Shown here one piece after another: positions 35,985 through 48,300 of a stretch of 64,000 bases of DNA (positions within the stretch are counted from its first letter, which is position 1; each line of letters opens with the position of its first letter). The notes under the pieces were generated by a model. The model worked only from the letters and a program-made list of their open reading frames with translations. It had not been told where the DNA came from and did not search any database. The position numbers and the translations under genes were made by a program. Source of the DNA: Onthophagus taurus (Eukaryota; Arthropoda; Insecta; Coleoptera; Scarabaeidae). The DNA is taken from positions 6,882,001 through 6,946,000 of the forward strand of contig NC_091973.1 in NCBI RefSeq assembly GCF_036711975.1, given 5' to 3'.

Positions 35985-36410
35985 TAAACTGAAGGGCCGT
36001 GACTTCTAGTACGGATATTAGAAAAGGAGCTATCGTGTGAACGAGGCAGCAACATATTTTTTACGGCCCATTCGAAATTGTTTAATAATTTGTTAACAAA
36101 GTGTTGTTTGCATTTGAAATATTGTTGTTGCAAAGAGGATTTCCTTGCAACAACGTCGAACAGCTTGTTCTTCAAGTGTACCTCGAAGAGCTTCCCCATT
36201 ACGGGTAGCAATGAGATAGGACGGTAGTTCGCAGGGTCGGATAGAGATGAATCTTTTTTGGGGGTGCATATGATGATAGAGGTCTTCCAATCTTGTGGGA
36301 AATGCTGGGTGGTAAGGCAATAGTTCTGGTTCCTCTGTTAAGTAGTGTGAAGTATTCTTCCTCTTGCATAAGAGCATCCTGAGGCGTTTCGGACGAATTG
36401 AGAAAGGCAT
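35985..36410 (-). pseudogene. jockey-type LINE reverse transcriptase, N-terminal part
   Basis: Reading from about 36340 down: a proline-tryptophan stretch (IPQDWKTSIIICTPKK), then DPANYRPISLLPVMGK, the first conserved RT blocks. One frameshift lies between the two parts. It precedes the 34.1-35.1 kb pieces in coding order. Confidence 0.65.
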
Positions 36411-36483
36411 GTTGGTACCAATTGTCTACTATATTTTTGTAATAAATAATACTATAATTGTATAATATTTTATAAATTTATTA

Positions 36484-36522
36484 ACTCTACCAGTTTCGGC
36501 CTAGACCATCCTCAGGAGTCTC
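36484..36522 (-). ncRNA. hammerhead-like motif, repeat copy A
   Basis: On the minus strand: GACTC (stem I), CTGAGGA, an extra T, GGT-CTAG-GCC stem II, GAA, then ACTGGT (pairs with itself using G-U) as minimal stem III, A as cleavage base, and GAGTT, which pairs with GACTC. Confidence 0.45.
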
Positions 36523-36547
36523 GTTGTATAAGGTTGAGGTTAGGAAA

Positions 36548-37741
36548 TGCAATTTTCATCCATAATTTTTAAAATTCGCTATAAAATTAATTTCTTGAAG
36601 GATCCTTGTGGAAATATCACCAATTATTAATTAAAGTATCCTCTTTTTAATACAAAAAGCCGTTTTGAAAAATCACTTTTAGTTTTTGAGAAATAAATTT
36701 ATGAAATAATTTTCGAATTTGACAATTTTCGCCGATTAAATTTTAATAATTCGAATAAAATCGGTTTCTTGGAATATAAGTATGAAAATTTCCCAAAATG
36801 TTAATAAAAGCGTCCTCTTTCCAATTAACCAACCCGTTTTGAAAAGTAATTTTTAGTTTTTGAGAAAACAATATTTGAAGTTTTGATAATTTGCAATTTT
36901 CATCGATAATTTTTAAAATTCGCTATAAAATTAATTTCTTCAAGGATCCTCGTGGAAATATCACCAATTATTAATTAAAGTATCCTCTTTTTAGTGCAAA
37001 AAGCCGTTTTGAAAAATCGCTTTTAGTTCTTGAGAAATAAATTTATGAAATAATTTTCGAATTTTGCAATTTTCGCCGATTAAATTTTAATAATTCGTAT
37101 AAAATCCATTTCTTGGAATATGAGTATGAAAATTTCCCAAAATGTTAATAAAAGTGTCCTCTTTCCAATGAACCAACCCGTTTTGAAAAATAACTTTTAG
37201 TTTTTGAGAAAACAATATTTGAAGTTTTGATAATTGCAATTTTCATCGATAACTTTCAAAATTCGTTATAAAATTCATTTTTTGAAAAATCCTTGTGGAA
37301 ATATCACCAATTATTAATCAAAGTATCCTCTTTTTAATGCAACAAGCCGTTTTGAAAAATTACTTTTAGTTCTTGAGAAATAAATTTATCTAATAATTTT
37401 CGAATTTTGCAATTTTCGCCGATTAAGTTTTAAAAATTCGTATAAAATCCACTTCTTTGAATGTGAGTATGAAAATTTCCCAAAGTGTTAATAAGAGTGT
37501 CCTCTTTCCAATGAACCAACCCGTTTTGAAAAATAACTTTTAGTTTTTGAGAAAACAATATTTGAAATTTTGATAATTGCAATTTTCATCGATAATTTTC
37601 AAAATTCGTTATAAAATTCATTTGTTGAAGGATCCTTGTGAAAATATCACCAATTATTAATTAAAGTATCCTCTTTTTAATGCAAAAAGCCGTTTTGAAA
37701 AATCACTTTTAGTTCTTGAGAAATAAATTTTCGAATTTTGC
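36548..37741 (-). repeat. satellite block 4, first part
   Basis: 344-bp-type satellite in minus orientation, with TATCCTCTTTTTAATGC and CCAACCCGTTTTGAAAA submonomers alternating. It is interrupted at 37742 by the TTCTAGAA-rich element. Confidence 0.95.
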
Positions 37742-38365
37742 TTTTCAGCTTACTTTCCAACATTCTAGAATGTAGATGTAACTTTCTAATTTAAAATTTC
37801 TCCAAAATGTTATTGTTGTAACCACCCTAGATGTTCCACAAAACGTTCTAAATATTACCAGAATATTTCTGGAACATTCGAGATCTCATTTGAAAACTCA
37901 AATCTCCCATTATCTATACATTAATATATTATTTTACATTATTATTTGTAAATTTTTTGAAATAATTCTAGAATGTTTCTGGAGCCTTCGTGATTGTGGC
38001 GTACAAAGTTAGATTTCCGCTTGATTGGTTATTCTAGAATCTAGATGATTGATAATAGAATGAAAGCAACAGGTGGTGATTAAAAAAAAATAAGGCATTT
38101 GAAATGGAAGAAATAATGTTGAAAAGTTTGGAAAAATGTAAGTCAATATCCTTATCTTCTTGGAATTTTTAGATTTCTTGAAAAAGAATTAATTAATTAA
38201 TATTTTCTAACACTTCTAGAATCCACGTGTGTAAGTTTGAAAATATAGAATTAATTAGTCGTTTCTAGAATATTAGGAAGAATAGTTAGATTTTCTAGAT
38301 CCCATAACATAATTTAGAAAATGATTTTGAATATTCTCGTTAAAAGCTGCATTTCCGCTTTCTTT
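37742..38365. mobile_element. TTCTAGAA-rich interspersed element, copy 1
   Basis: A 0.6-kb insert in satellite DNA. TTCTAGAA occurs at 37763, 37966, 38032, 38214 and 38263. The first lies in the 14-bp palindrome ACATTCTAGAATGT. At 37867-37879 TTCTGGAACATTC is a perfect three-unit heat-shock element (TTCnnGAAnnTTC). Copies or fragments lie at 54858-54930, 56453-57270 and 59301-59612. No coding capacity was seen, so it is a non-autonomous element of unknown class. Confidence 0.75.
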
Positions 38366-39061
38366 ATTAAAATTAATTTCTTCAAGGATCCTCGTGGAAA
38401 TATCAGCAATTATTAATTAAAGTATCCTCTTTTTAATGCAAAAAGCCGTTTTGAAAAATCGCTTTTAGTTCTTGAGAAATAAATTTATGAAATAATTTTC
38501 GAATTTTACAATTTTCGCCGATTAAATTTTAATAATTCGTACAAAATCGATTTCTTGGAATATAAGTATGAAAATTTCCCAAAATGTTAATAAAAGCGTC
38601 CTATTTCCAATTAACCAACCCGTTTTGAAAAGTAATTTTTAGTTTTTGAGAAAACAATATTTGAAGTTTTGATAATTTGCAATTTTCATCGATAATTTTT
38701 AAAATTCGCTATAAAATTAATTTCTTCAAGGATCCTCGTGGAAATATGACCAATTATTAATTAAAGTATCCTCTTTTTAATGCAAAAAGCCGTTTTGAAA
38801 AATCGCTTTTAGTTCTTGAGAAATAAATTTATGAAATAATTTTCGAATTTTGCAATTTTCGCCGATTAAATTTTAATAATTCGTATAAAATCGGTTTCTT
38901 GGAATATAAGTATGAAAATTTCCCAAAATGTTAATAAAAGCGTCCTCTTTCCAATTAACCAACCCGTTTTGAAAAATAATTTTTAGTTTTTGAGAAAACA
39001 ATATTTGAAGTTTTGATAATTTGCAATTATTATCGATAATTTTTAAAATTCGCTATAAAAT
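38366..39061 (-). repeat. satellite block 4, second part
   Basis: The array resumes in the same orientation with two submonomer pairs and stops abruptly at the start of the duplicated repeat segment. Confidence 0.9.
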
Positions 39062-39535
39062 TGAGAGACAGGACGTCGCGTCTTTATTTCTTTATGTAGG
39101 TAAGATGAAGGCGCGACGTACTGTCTGGAACGCACCATCTTTTCCGATTAGACGGAAACCCCCTCTCCCCGCAGAGCTTATTTATAAATATTTATAATTC
39201 AATTAATTTATAATTCGCTTAAATCGCTCTAAAAAAGTTAGACATTGAAAAACTGATAAATCTTCCAATCTTGTGGGAAATGCTGGGTAGTAAGGCAATA
39301 GTTGTATATTTTTCTTATTTTTCTTCGTATCCAGGTGCTGTTCTGGTACCTCTGTTAAGTAGTGTGAAGTATTCTTCCTCCTGCATAAGAGCATCCAATT
39401 ATTCAATTGTGTTGGTACCAATTGCCTACTATATTTTTGTGTTTTTAAAAATAAACAATTTATTAACTCTACCGGTTTCGGGATAGACCATCCTCAGGAG
39501 TCTCGTTGTATAAGGTTGAGGTTAAGAAACACATT
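39062..39535. repeat. duplicated repeat segment, copy B
   Basis: A shortened version of 35838-36547. It includes the LINE piece (CTTCCAATCTTGTGGGAAAT words), with an extra AT-rich insertion near 39302-39340, and the hammerhead-like end. Confidence 0.7.
39464..39508 (-). ncRNA. hammerhead-like motif, repeat copy B
   Basis: On the minus strand: GACTC, CTGAGGA, an extra T, a weak stem II (GG/CC), GAA, the perfect palindrome ACCGGT as minimal stem III, A as cleavage base, then GAGTT closing stem I. Stem III is better than in copy A and stem II is worse. Confidence 0.45.
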
Positions 39536-41000
39536 CGAATTTTGATATATCATTAATGGACTAAACTTAGAAAACGAGAATAGGGATGTAACAGATGTGT
39601 CAAGTGAAACATATAATTATATGTTAATTAGCGATTTGGGAAAAGCTGCAAAACATAATCTAATTAAAAAAAAAACTTAACTTAAACTTTTTAACAAGTT
39701 TTCGAAGAGGGGTTGGTTGTCGAAGTTTTTATTAAGTAAATTTGAATAATTTTTAACAAGTTTGGACAAATTCCGATTAAGCTATTTTCAGAATTATCAA
39801 AAAAAAAATGGAAATTTGAAATGGGCGTATTGAGTTGGGACATTATTAATTAAAGTTGGTCGGTAGTTTGAACGATTCCGATCGACGAGGCTGCGGAAAG
39901 TTGCCGAATTACATTTCAAAACGTCAACGGTCCGGTTTGGGAAGTTTTAAATTAAAGTATCGGCCTCGGGTCTCCGTCCTCAGCAGGGACGAGTATTTAT
40001 TAGAAACGTCATGCCCGGGGAAGTTGTAATAAATAACCCCCGGGGAACCGCCGCCTCCGCATTGCAGTCTCCCCTAATACGTCCTCACCCAACCCCCTTT
40101 TCCGTTGCCGCACAACTCCCCCTCTTCCTTTTGAACACGGACGCCCATGCAATTAGTTATCAATTTCAGTATATAACCAAATCGATTTTCAATTTGACCA
40201 ATATGAAATTCCTCAAAATAGGTTTTATATGCAGATAAATCAAAACAAATAAAATTATACACCAGAGGGATTTTCATACAAAATGTACTGGTATAAACGA
40301 GACACGAAATTGTGGTGGCAAAAAAACCTTTTACACGGTTTAGTTTCGGATGTAGGTTTATTTCGCAATAAATTTTGATAAACCGTGGGATATTGTTCGA
40401 GACGGCGCCGTCCGCAACAGTTACTTGTTGCATCAGTTAGGATCCAGACCTATTTACGAGAAATTCTGTTTGTTCCCGAGATTTATGAAGGGTCGTTTCA
40501 ACCTCGACATCACGAAACCGATTAATTCTCCCTGTTTTTCATTTTTCCTCCTTCTCGTTTTAATAAACTAGGATTGTCGTCGACTATATTCAATAACGGC
40601 GTACTTATTTTTCTTATTACCTTAACCCACCAACAATAAGCTTGGATATTTACATTTTATCACGATTCTATAAATTTTGTAAAATCAATCAAATTAAATT
40701 CTTTTAATTTTTTCTATTAGAATATTATATTATAGAGTATTACAATTTAATTATTATTTTGAATCAAGTCTGTTAAATCTGTTTAATTTTTAATTAAAAT
40801 TATTAATAAATTAATAAACTAAAATAATTAATTTTTATTTCATTTTCGAGGGAAAACAAACCAGCGCCATCTCATGAGGCAAAGATGCAAAAGATACAAA
40901 AGTAAATGCGGAAAAGTAGGGACCCAAACATGTAATTTGAAATTGTAGGAACCTACACCAATAGGAGATTCATAACTCGTTTCTGACTGGTACTCACTAC
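39536..41000. other. region without recognised gene or repeat
   Basis: 39900-40560 is of moderate GC and looks unique in the window. Its short open frames on both strands match no family that I know. The rest is AT-rich. Confidence 0.4.
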
Positions 41001-43073
41001 TTTTAAAAATTCGTATAAAATCGATATCTTGGAATATAAGTATGAAAATTTCCCAAAATGTTAATAAAAGCGCCCTCTTTCCAATTAACCAACCCGTTTT
41101 GAAAAATAACTTTTAGTTTTTGAGAAAACAATATTTGAAGTTTTGATAATTTGCAATTTTTACCGATAATTTTCAAAATTCGCTATAAAATTAATTTCTT
41201 GAAGGATCCTCGTGGAAATATCACCAATTATTAATTAAAGTATCCTCTTTTTAATGCAAAAAGCCGTTTTGAAAAATCACTTTTAGTTCTTGAGAAATAA
41301 ATTTATGAAATAATTTTCGAATTTTGCAATTTTCGCCGATTAAATTTTAATAATTCGTATAAAATCGATTTCTTGGAATATAAGTATGAAAATTTCCCAA
41401 AATATTAATAAAAGCATCCTCTTTCCAATTAACCAACCCGTTTTGAAAAATAATTTTTAGTTTTTGAGAAAACAATATTTGAAGTTTTGATAATTTCCAA
41501 TTTTCATCGATAATTTTCAAAATTCGCTATAAAATTAATTTCTTGAAGGATCCTCGTGGAAATATCACCAATTATTAATTAAAGTATCCTCTTTTTAATA
41601 CAAAAAGCTGTTTTCAAAAATCACTTTTAGTTCTTGAGAAATAACTTTATGAAATAATTTTCGAATTTTGCAATTTTCGCCGATTAAATTTTAATAATTC
41701 GTACAAAATCGATTTCTTGGAATATAAGTATGAAAATTTCCCAAAATGTTAATAACAGCGTCCTCTTTCCAATGAACCAACCCGTTTTGAAAAATAATGT
41801 TTAGTTTTTGAGAAAACAATATTTGAAGTTTTGATAATTTGCAATTTTTACCGATAATTTTCAAAATTCGCTATAAAATTAATTTCTTGAAGGATCCTCG
41901 TGGAAATATCACCAATTATTAATTAAAGTATCCTCTTTTTAATACAAAAAGCCGTTTTGAAAAATCACTTTTAGTTCTTGAGAAATAAATTTATGAAATA
42001 ATTTTCGAATTTTGCAATTTTCGCCGATTAAATTTTAATAATTCGTACAAAATCGATTTCTTGGAATATAAGTATGAAAATTTCCCAAAATGTTAATAAC
42101 AGCGTCCTCTTTCCAATGAACCAACCCGCTTTGAAAAATAATGTTTAGTTTTTGAGAAAACAATATTTGAAGTTTTGATAATTTCCAATTTTCATCGATA
42201 ATTTTCAAAATTCGCTATAAAATTAATTTCTTGAAGGATCCTCGTGGAAATATCACCAATTATTAATTAAAGTATCCTCTTTTTAATACAAAAAGCCGTT
42301 TTGAAAAATCACTTTTAGTTCTTGAGAAATAAATTTATGAAATAATATTCGAATTTTGCAATTTTCGCCGATTAAATTTTAATAATTCGTATAAAATCGA
42401 TTTCTTGGAATATAAGTATGAAAATTTCCCAAAATATTAATAAAAGCATCCTCTTTCCAATTAACCAACCCGTTTTGAAAAATAATTTTTAGTTTTTGAG
42501 AAAACAATATTTGAAGTTTTGATAATTTGCAATTTTCATCGATAATTTTCAAAATTCGCTATAAAATTAATTTCTTCAAGGATCCTCGTGGAAATATCAC
42601 CAATTATTAATTAAAGTATCCTCTTTTTAATGCAAAAAGCCGTTTTAAAAAATCACTTTTAGTTCTTGAGAAATAAATTTATGAAATAATTTTCGAATTT
42701 TGCAATTTTCGCCGATTAAATTTTAATAATTCGTATAAAATCGATTTCTTGGAATATAAGTATGAAAATTTCCCAAAATATTAATAAAAGCATCCTCTTT
42801 CCAATTAACCAACCCGTTTTGAAAAATAATTTTTAGTTTTTGAGAAAACAATATTTGAAGTTTTGATAATTTGCAATTTTCATCGATAATTTTCAAAATT
42901 CGCTATAAAATTAATTTCTTGAAGGATCCTTGTGGAAATATCACCAATTATTAATTAAAGTATCCTCTTTTTAATACAAAAAGCCGTTTTGAAAAATCAC
43001 TTTTAGTTCTTGAGATATAAATTTTTGAAATAATCGACAATTTTTTAAAATTTTGCAATTTTCATCGATAACT
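41001..43073 (-). repeat. satellite block 5 (344-bp type)
   Basis: An uninterrupted minus-orientation array of about six dimers. TCACCAATTATTAATTAAAG occurs once per unit. Neighbouring units share private variants (for example AATGTTTAGTTTTTGAG), suggesting recent local duplication. Confidence 0.95.
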
Positions 43074-45217
43074 TCATTCGACACAGAAAGAGAAATAAAC
43101 TTTTTCCGTGAATCGCTATTGGACGACTTTAAACAGTTCGCTTTAAACATTTTATTAGAAAAATCGCTACATAGCATATTTGTAATTGTAAATAAATAAG
43201 GAAAATAAAATGCAATAGATTATTATTAAATCGTAATATTAATTTATTGTTAACTACTAAAAAATGACACTCCATAACTACAATTTGATCTTATGATTAA
43301 GAAGAGCACATATAAATATACATAACCGAGTATATTTATTTGCGCATGTTACTCATTTATTATGTATTTGCGATGTAAATGTTCAAATATAATTTATTCA
43401 CAGTAGTTAAACCTAGAGACCAAAAACAGAAATCATTTCATATGTATTTAGTGGTATACTCTAAACTGGTAAAAAAATAACATCTGCCTTTAAAGGGATT
43501 TTTTTAAAACAATAACAACGTACGCGGTTTTCAAAAAAATTAATAGATTAGATTCCAATGTGGTTATTCGAAAATTGGGAGGAAAATATATATCTAGCGC
43601 ATCTTTTTAAGTTATTCTTACACAGTGGTGATTGTAAAAGGATCGATACAACGTTGATATGAAAAATGTTTGACCCGAAAAATCTTTAAATTTATTAATA
43701 TATTTATTTATTAATATTTAATTCACTCGTTTACGTTTACTTAACTAATTTATTTTTTTAACAAGAAATTGTGGGGCAGTGACTAACAATTCTAACCAAT
43801 TTTTTATTTATTTTTTTAAATTGGTTCCTTCTTTGTAAGAAAACTTTTACAACACACTGTACGCATAAAAGATTTTGCAAAAGCAAAAATCATATATTAT
43901 TTAAACTATTGCACTAAAAAAATATATGCTTATTCAAATTAAAAAAAATATTATACTAAAAATCTTGCAAAAAAGCTATGTATTTTCAACAATCTGATAA
44001 TCATGCAGATCTTACACAAAATATTGTTAGTCGTTTATAGCCCAATTTTTAGTTTTTGTTATTTGTTTGACACAATTAATAATAGGTACACTTAGTGGTG
44101 TTTTTACATATTTAAACAGGGTTCCTCTATGTGTTCACAATATTAAAATGAATACAGCCCTCTGTGATTATAATGTTACAACATTTATACATTTTTAGAT
44201 TATTCAAGTTTTACCTAAAGTGGCACAGTTTCATTTTATATGTAGTGATCTGTCTGGACGGAAGAATGTTTATGTTTATTTCCACCTTCAGAGTTATCTT
44301 GTGCTGTATTTCTCCACTTTAAGCAAAACCTCTTTGAATGACAAAAAATATACCGATGATTGTCCTCATTTTTAATAAATTTTAGAATTCATTTAGAAAT
44401 TTCCATTGAAAACGTCGATGAGATGAAAACATTCAAAGTTTTTGCTCTTGAAATAGTTGAAAACGATTATTTTTAATTAAAAATCAAAGGGCTGCAAATA
44501 TTTACATGAGAAAAAAAAAAATATTTTTTGTTTGAAACCCATGCTTAAATGATAAAAATTACAAACTAATAAATTATTTAACAAATAGAATTTGGTACAA
44601 AAAAATCAATTAATGGTGTTCTAAGTACTTGATCTTAAATATTACAAATTCTTTCTTTTCTTGTTATAATTTCATTTTACAAATTCGATATATAAAATTA
44701 ATACTAAAACATGATTCTTAAATTTTGACCCAAAAAAAATTTATGCTTAATATAATAACAATATATTCATTTTACGAAGACTGTAAACACCTTTTTTTAA
44801 CACAGATAATATCTATTATATTGTTAAATTCTCTCCAGCGAAACTTCTACCCCAATATTTCCTATCGTATTATTACTTAAACTAAAATTATATTATAAAA
44901 AAAAACTTGAAGAGAGGGTGCCGGGAAAAGGCTATGTGAAAGTAAGTAATAATTTGAGAAGAGACGCGGGATGCTGAAAACATTGAAAAATACAAAAAAA
45001 GGTGTTTAAAAAAAATAAATAAACTCCCGCTATTTGGTCATCGTTAAATAAATAATAATAATCAACTAAAATAACAATTCTAACAACAACTTAGTAAGCA
45101 CTCTTTAGCACGCAACGCACGCAACTATGAACACTGAGGAAATTAAATGGCTGATTAAAATGAAGCAATTGAAAATATAGATATTGAGCGGCTGCATCCG
45201 TGTGCGTACAGCTTGCG
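43074..45217 (-). other. downstream of UBE2H, probable long 3' untranslated region
   Basis: AT-rich, no coding signal, no satellite. It lies directly after the UBE2H stop on the minus strand. Several TTTATT words (AATAAA on the minus strand) are possible polyadenylation signals, and I cannot choose between them. Confidence 0.35.
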
Positions 45218-45339
45218 TTATAATTCCATGTCTTCCGCTTCGTCTTCCGAAAAATCCGACATGCTAGACTCGCTATCCGAGCTCACATTTGTCTCCTGAC
45301 CTCGCAATGCTTCTTCCGTGGCGTACTTTCTTACATATT
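45218..45339 (-). CDS. UBE2H: UBE2H terminal exon
   Basis: Acceptor TTGTTAG then AATATGTAAG; it completes the split Glu codon from exon 4 and continues [15 protein letters not shown] to the serine- and acid-rich tail and TAA. It lies 4.3 kb beyond exon 4 and is easily missed because a repeat-filled intron intervenes. Confidence 0.95.
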
Positions 45340-48300
45340 CTAACAATCAAAGATAACAAAATTTAAATTAAAAAAAAAAGATTATTATTCTTAATAATAT
45401 CTAAAATTCTACATCTTGACAACAAATTTATACTTGGGGTTTACATAATAACACCTTATTTTCAAGGTTATATGAAGGTCACGACCAATTTTTTAAATGG
45501 CACCCTAATATTTTATTTAAAAAAAATAAAAAAATTTTATTGTGTGGTTTTGCCAAAACATCTTTTGAAAAAAATTGAGCAAGAACAAATAAGATATATG
45601 AATTTTTAAACATTTTCCTACCCGCTTCGATACATTGTCTTTAGTTCTTAATTCTTAGAATACTATTTAAGAATGCTCAACAAAAAAAAATCCAGAAGAA
45701 GCACATCGGGTGACCTGGCTCGTCGGAAATACCTTTGGAAAGGTCTAAAAATCAAAAGTATTTATTTATAAGAAAACGCAGCGTTTTCCTACATTACAAC
45801 ATCACTCTGCAAAAACTCGTCAACAGAGTAGAACGCCTTTACAATTATATACGACCTAAGCCAGTTATATAAAACCTGACTTTGAATTTGATCCCCGCTG
45901 CCCTTTAGTCAAACTGCGATACTGAACATATACAGGGTGGTTCAGTTTTTAATCGGGAAACTTTACTAAGATGTAGTACTTGACGAAATAACATGAGTTT
46001 TTTATATATACATAGAGTCGCAACTCTTTTGTTTTCGAGCTATGAGCTGTCAAAGTTGAACCAAAAATTTACATTTAACTTTTATTTAATACCTTTTTTT
46101 CAGCCATACCTTAAAATTTCCCAGCGCCCTCTAAGGTGATGAAATTCACAACCGCTTTGATTTTTTTATAACAACTTTTTAACACCATGGAATATTAACA
46201 TAAAAAAATATGGGTTGTAAAACTTATTCATTATTGGTACTTTTTTGTCTCTTTAGTTTTTTCCTTAAAGATAATAGTTTTTGCAAAAAAAAATCAAATA
46301 TGCTACATTGTACTGTAAAGCGTTGCTATTATGAAAAAAAAATTTTGTCTTTATAGTTGGCTATGGAAGTTGTGCACTTACTAGGATCTAGTACTAACTG
46401 AATAACACCAATTAATTGTGATTTTCATAAGAAAAACCATAAATAAGACAAATCTCTATCTGAACAATATTAAAAAATTGAAAACAATCAAACATTATTA
46501 ATAATCATCAACAATTATGAGGATTCACCGTAAATAAATCTTACAAGTTCTTCAGAGGCAACTTTTAGAATAATTTTAGCTAAACATGGCGGCCCCCATG
46601 AATAGGCATCTGACCAATACGTTTATGTGCATATATAATTGACTGAAGAACGTAAAGTGAAGGCAACGTCAGAATCTGAAACTTAATAAACAAAGATCTA
46701 CAATCTTCAGCATAACCAAGATTACCCAGCACACGCACCGCCCTACGCTGAAGTCTAAAAGCATATTGACTTGCAGGGCTGTTCCCCCAAGCCAAAATAG
46801 CATAATTAATATGGCAGTGAATAAAGGCATAGTATGGCATCCACAATCTTAGATATCCTACACAAAAGGTAAACACCACTACAAATAATAATAATAATAC
46901 TTGGTTCAAACACAGCTCATTGGCAATGCTCCAGAACAAGGTCAGATCTCTCTACAACCCGATCAAAATCAGGCCTCGTAACCAATATAGTACCGTCATC
47001 CGCGTAAACATTCCACATCATCACCCAAATACTGAGGAAAGTCATTAATGTAAAGCAGGAATAGAAGCGGGCCAAGTATGGATCCTTCAAACTGAGCTCA
47101 CTCGATACCGCACCATGCAACGTTACTTGCACAGCGTCACTAGCGAAGTTATACACTTTAGATAGTTTTCTCAAGAGAACCCAAAAAAAATGATGACCCC
47201 TCTCAAAAGAATCCAAGGACATGTCAACAAACTTGACAACAACATCCGACGTGCACCTACCCTTTCGAAATCCGTATTGATTTGGGCAAAGCAACTTATT
47301 TCCCTCTATATAAGAAACCATTTTATTATACATTGCACGCTTAAACACCTTGGAAAAGCCTATAATTGGAGCAATCCGTAGTATTTCCCTTTTTATGCAC
47401 GAGCATCACGTTAGCTATTTTCAATATATCAGGGAACTGAGAATCAGCAAATACTGAATTTAGAACTTTTGTCAACATGTCTACATTCCTCTTTATAAAA
47501 TAAGTTGGGATGGAAAAAACATCACGTGTCCTACACTCTTAAATGAAAAGAGCAACTCACGTACTTTAATAGGACCAACTTCTGAAAAATGAGATTGCGC
47601 TAACATTTAATCCACACATTCACATATGAGAATGGGATCAAGCACACCACTTAGCAGCCCTTCAACGATATCATTTTGAGTATCAACGAAAAACCTATTC
47701 AGCACATTCGGATTAAAATTACTATTTAGATTGCTTTTATCGTTGACTCTATTTTCATTCAGCTTTATTTTTTGCAGTGTTTATAAAGCTGCTAGTTGCC
47801 TCCAGCTTAGCTTCAGCTAAAAAAAAACCCTAGTTTAAAAAGTGGGCTAAGACTACTGTATTTTATAAAAAAACAAATTATTAAAAAAAATAATATGACA
47901 AGTATATATAAAAGATTGTAATTAATCTTGTAATTAATAAAATTGTTAATAAACAAACTGGTGGCAGCGGTGGGAGTTATTACGACTCTTTTTCCCGTCG
48001 ATGTTAATATTATCAGAAAATTGAACGACTTCCTCAAGATGATATTGTTTATTAACAATTTTATTAATTACAAGATTAATTACAATCTTTTATATAGACT
48101 TGTCATATTATTTTTTTTAATAATTTGTTTTTTTATAAAATACAGTAGTCACAGCCCACTTTTTAAACTTGGGTTTTTTTTTAATATTTTGGTACACAAC
48201 AATACTCACAATGATAATCTTTTTTGGCCTTTAACAGATTGGGGGAGCTATATTGAAGTGGGTGGGGAAATATTTGAACATTTATTATAAATTTTATACT

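Larger units (their letters stand above)
35838..36547. repeat. duplicated repeat segment, copy A
   Basis: Starts GAGACAGGACGTCGCGTC, continues through a minus-strand LINE piece and ends in a hammerhead-like end (36481-36540). The same order recurs at 39062-39535 with about 280 bases missing from the middle, so the composite moved or was duplicated as a unit. Confidence 0.7.
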
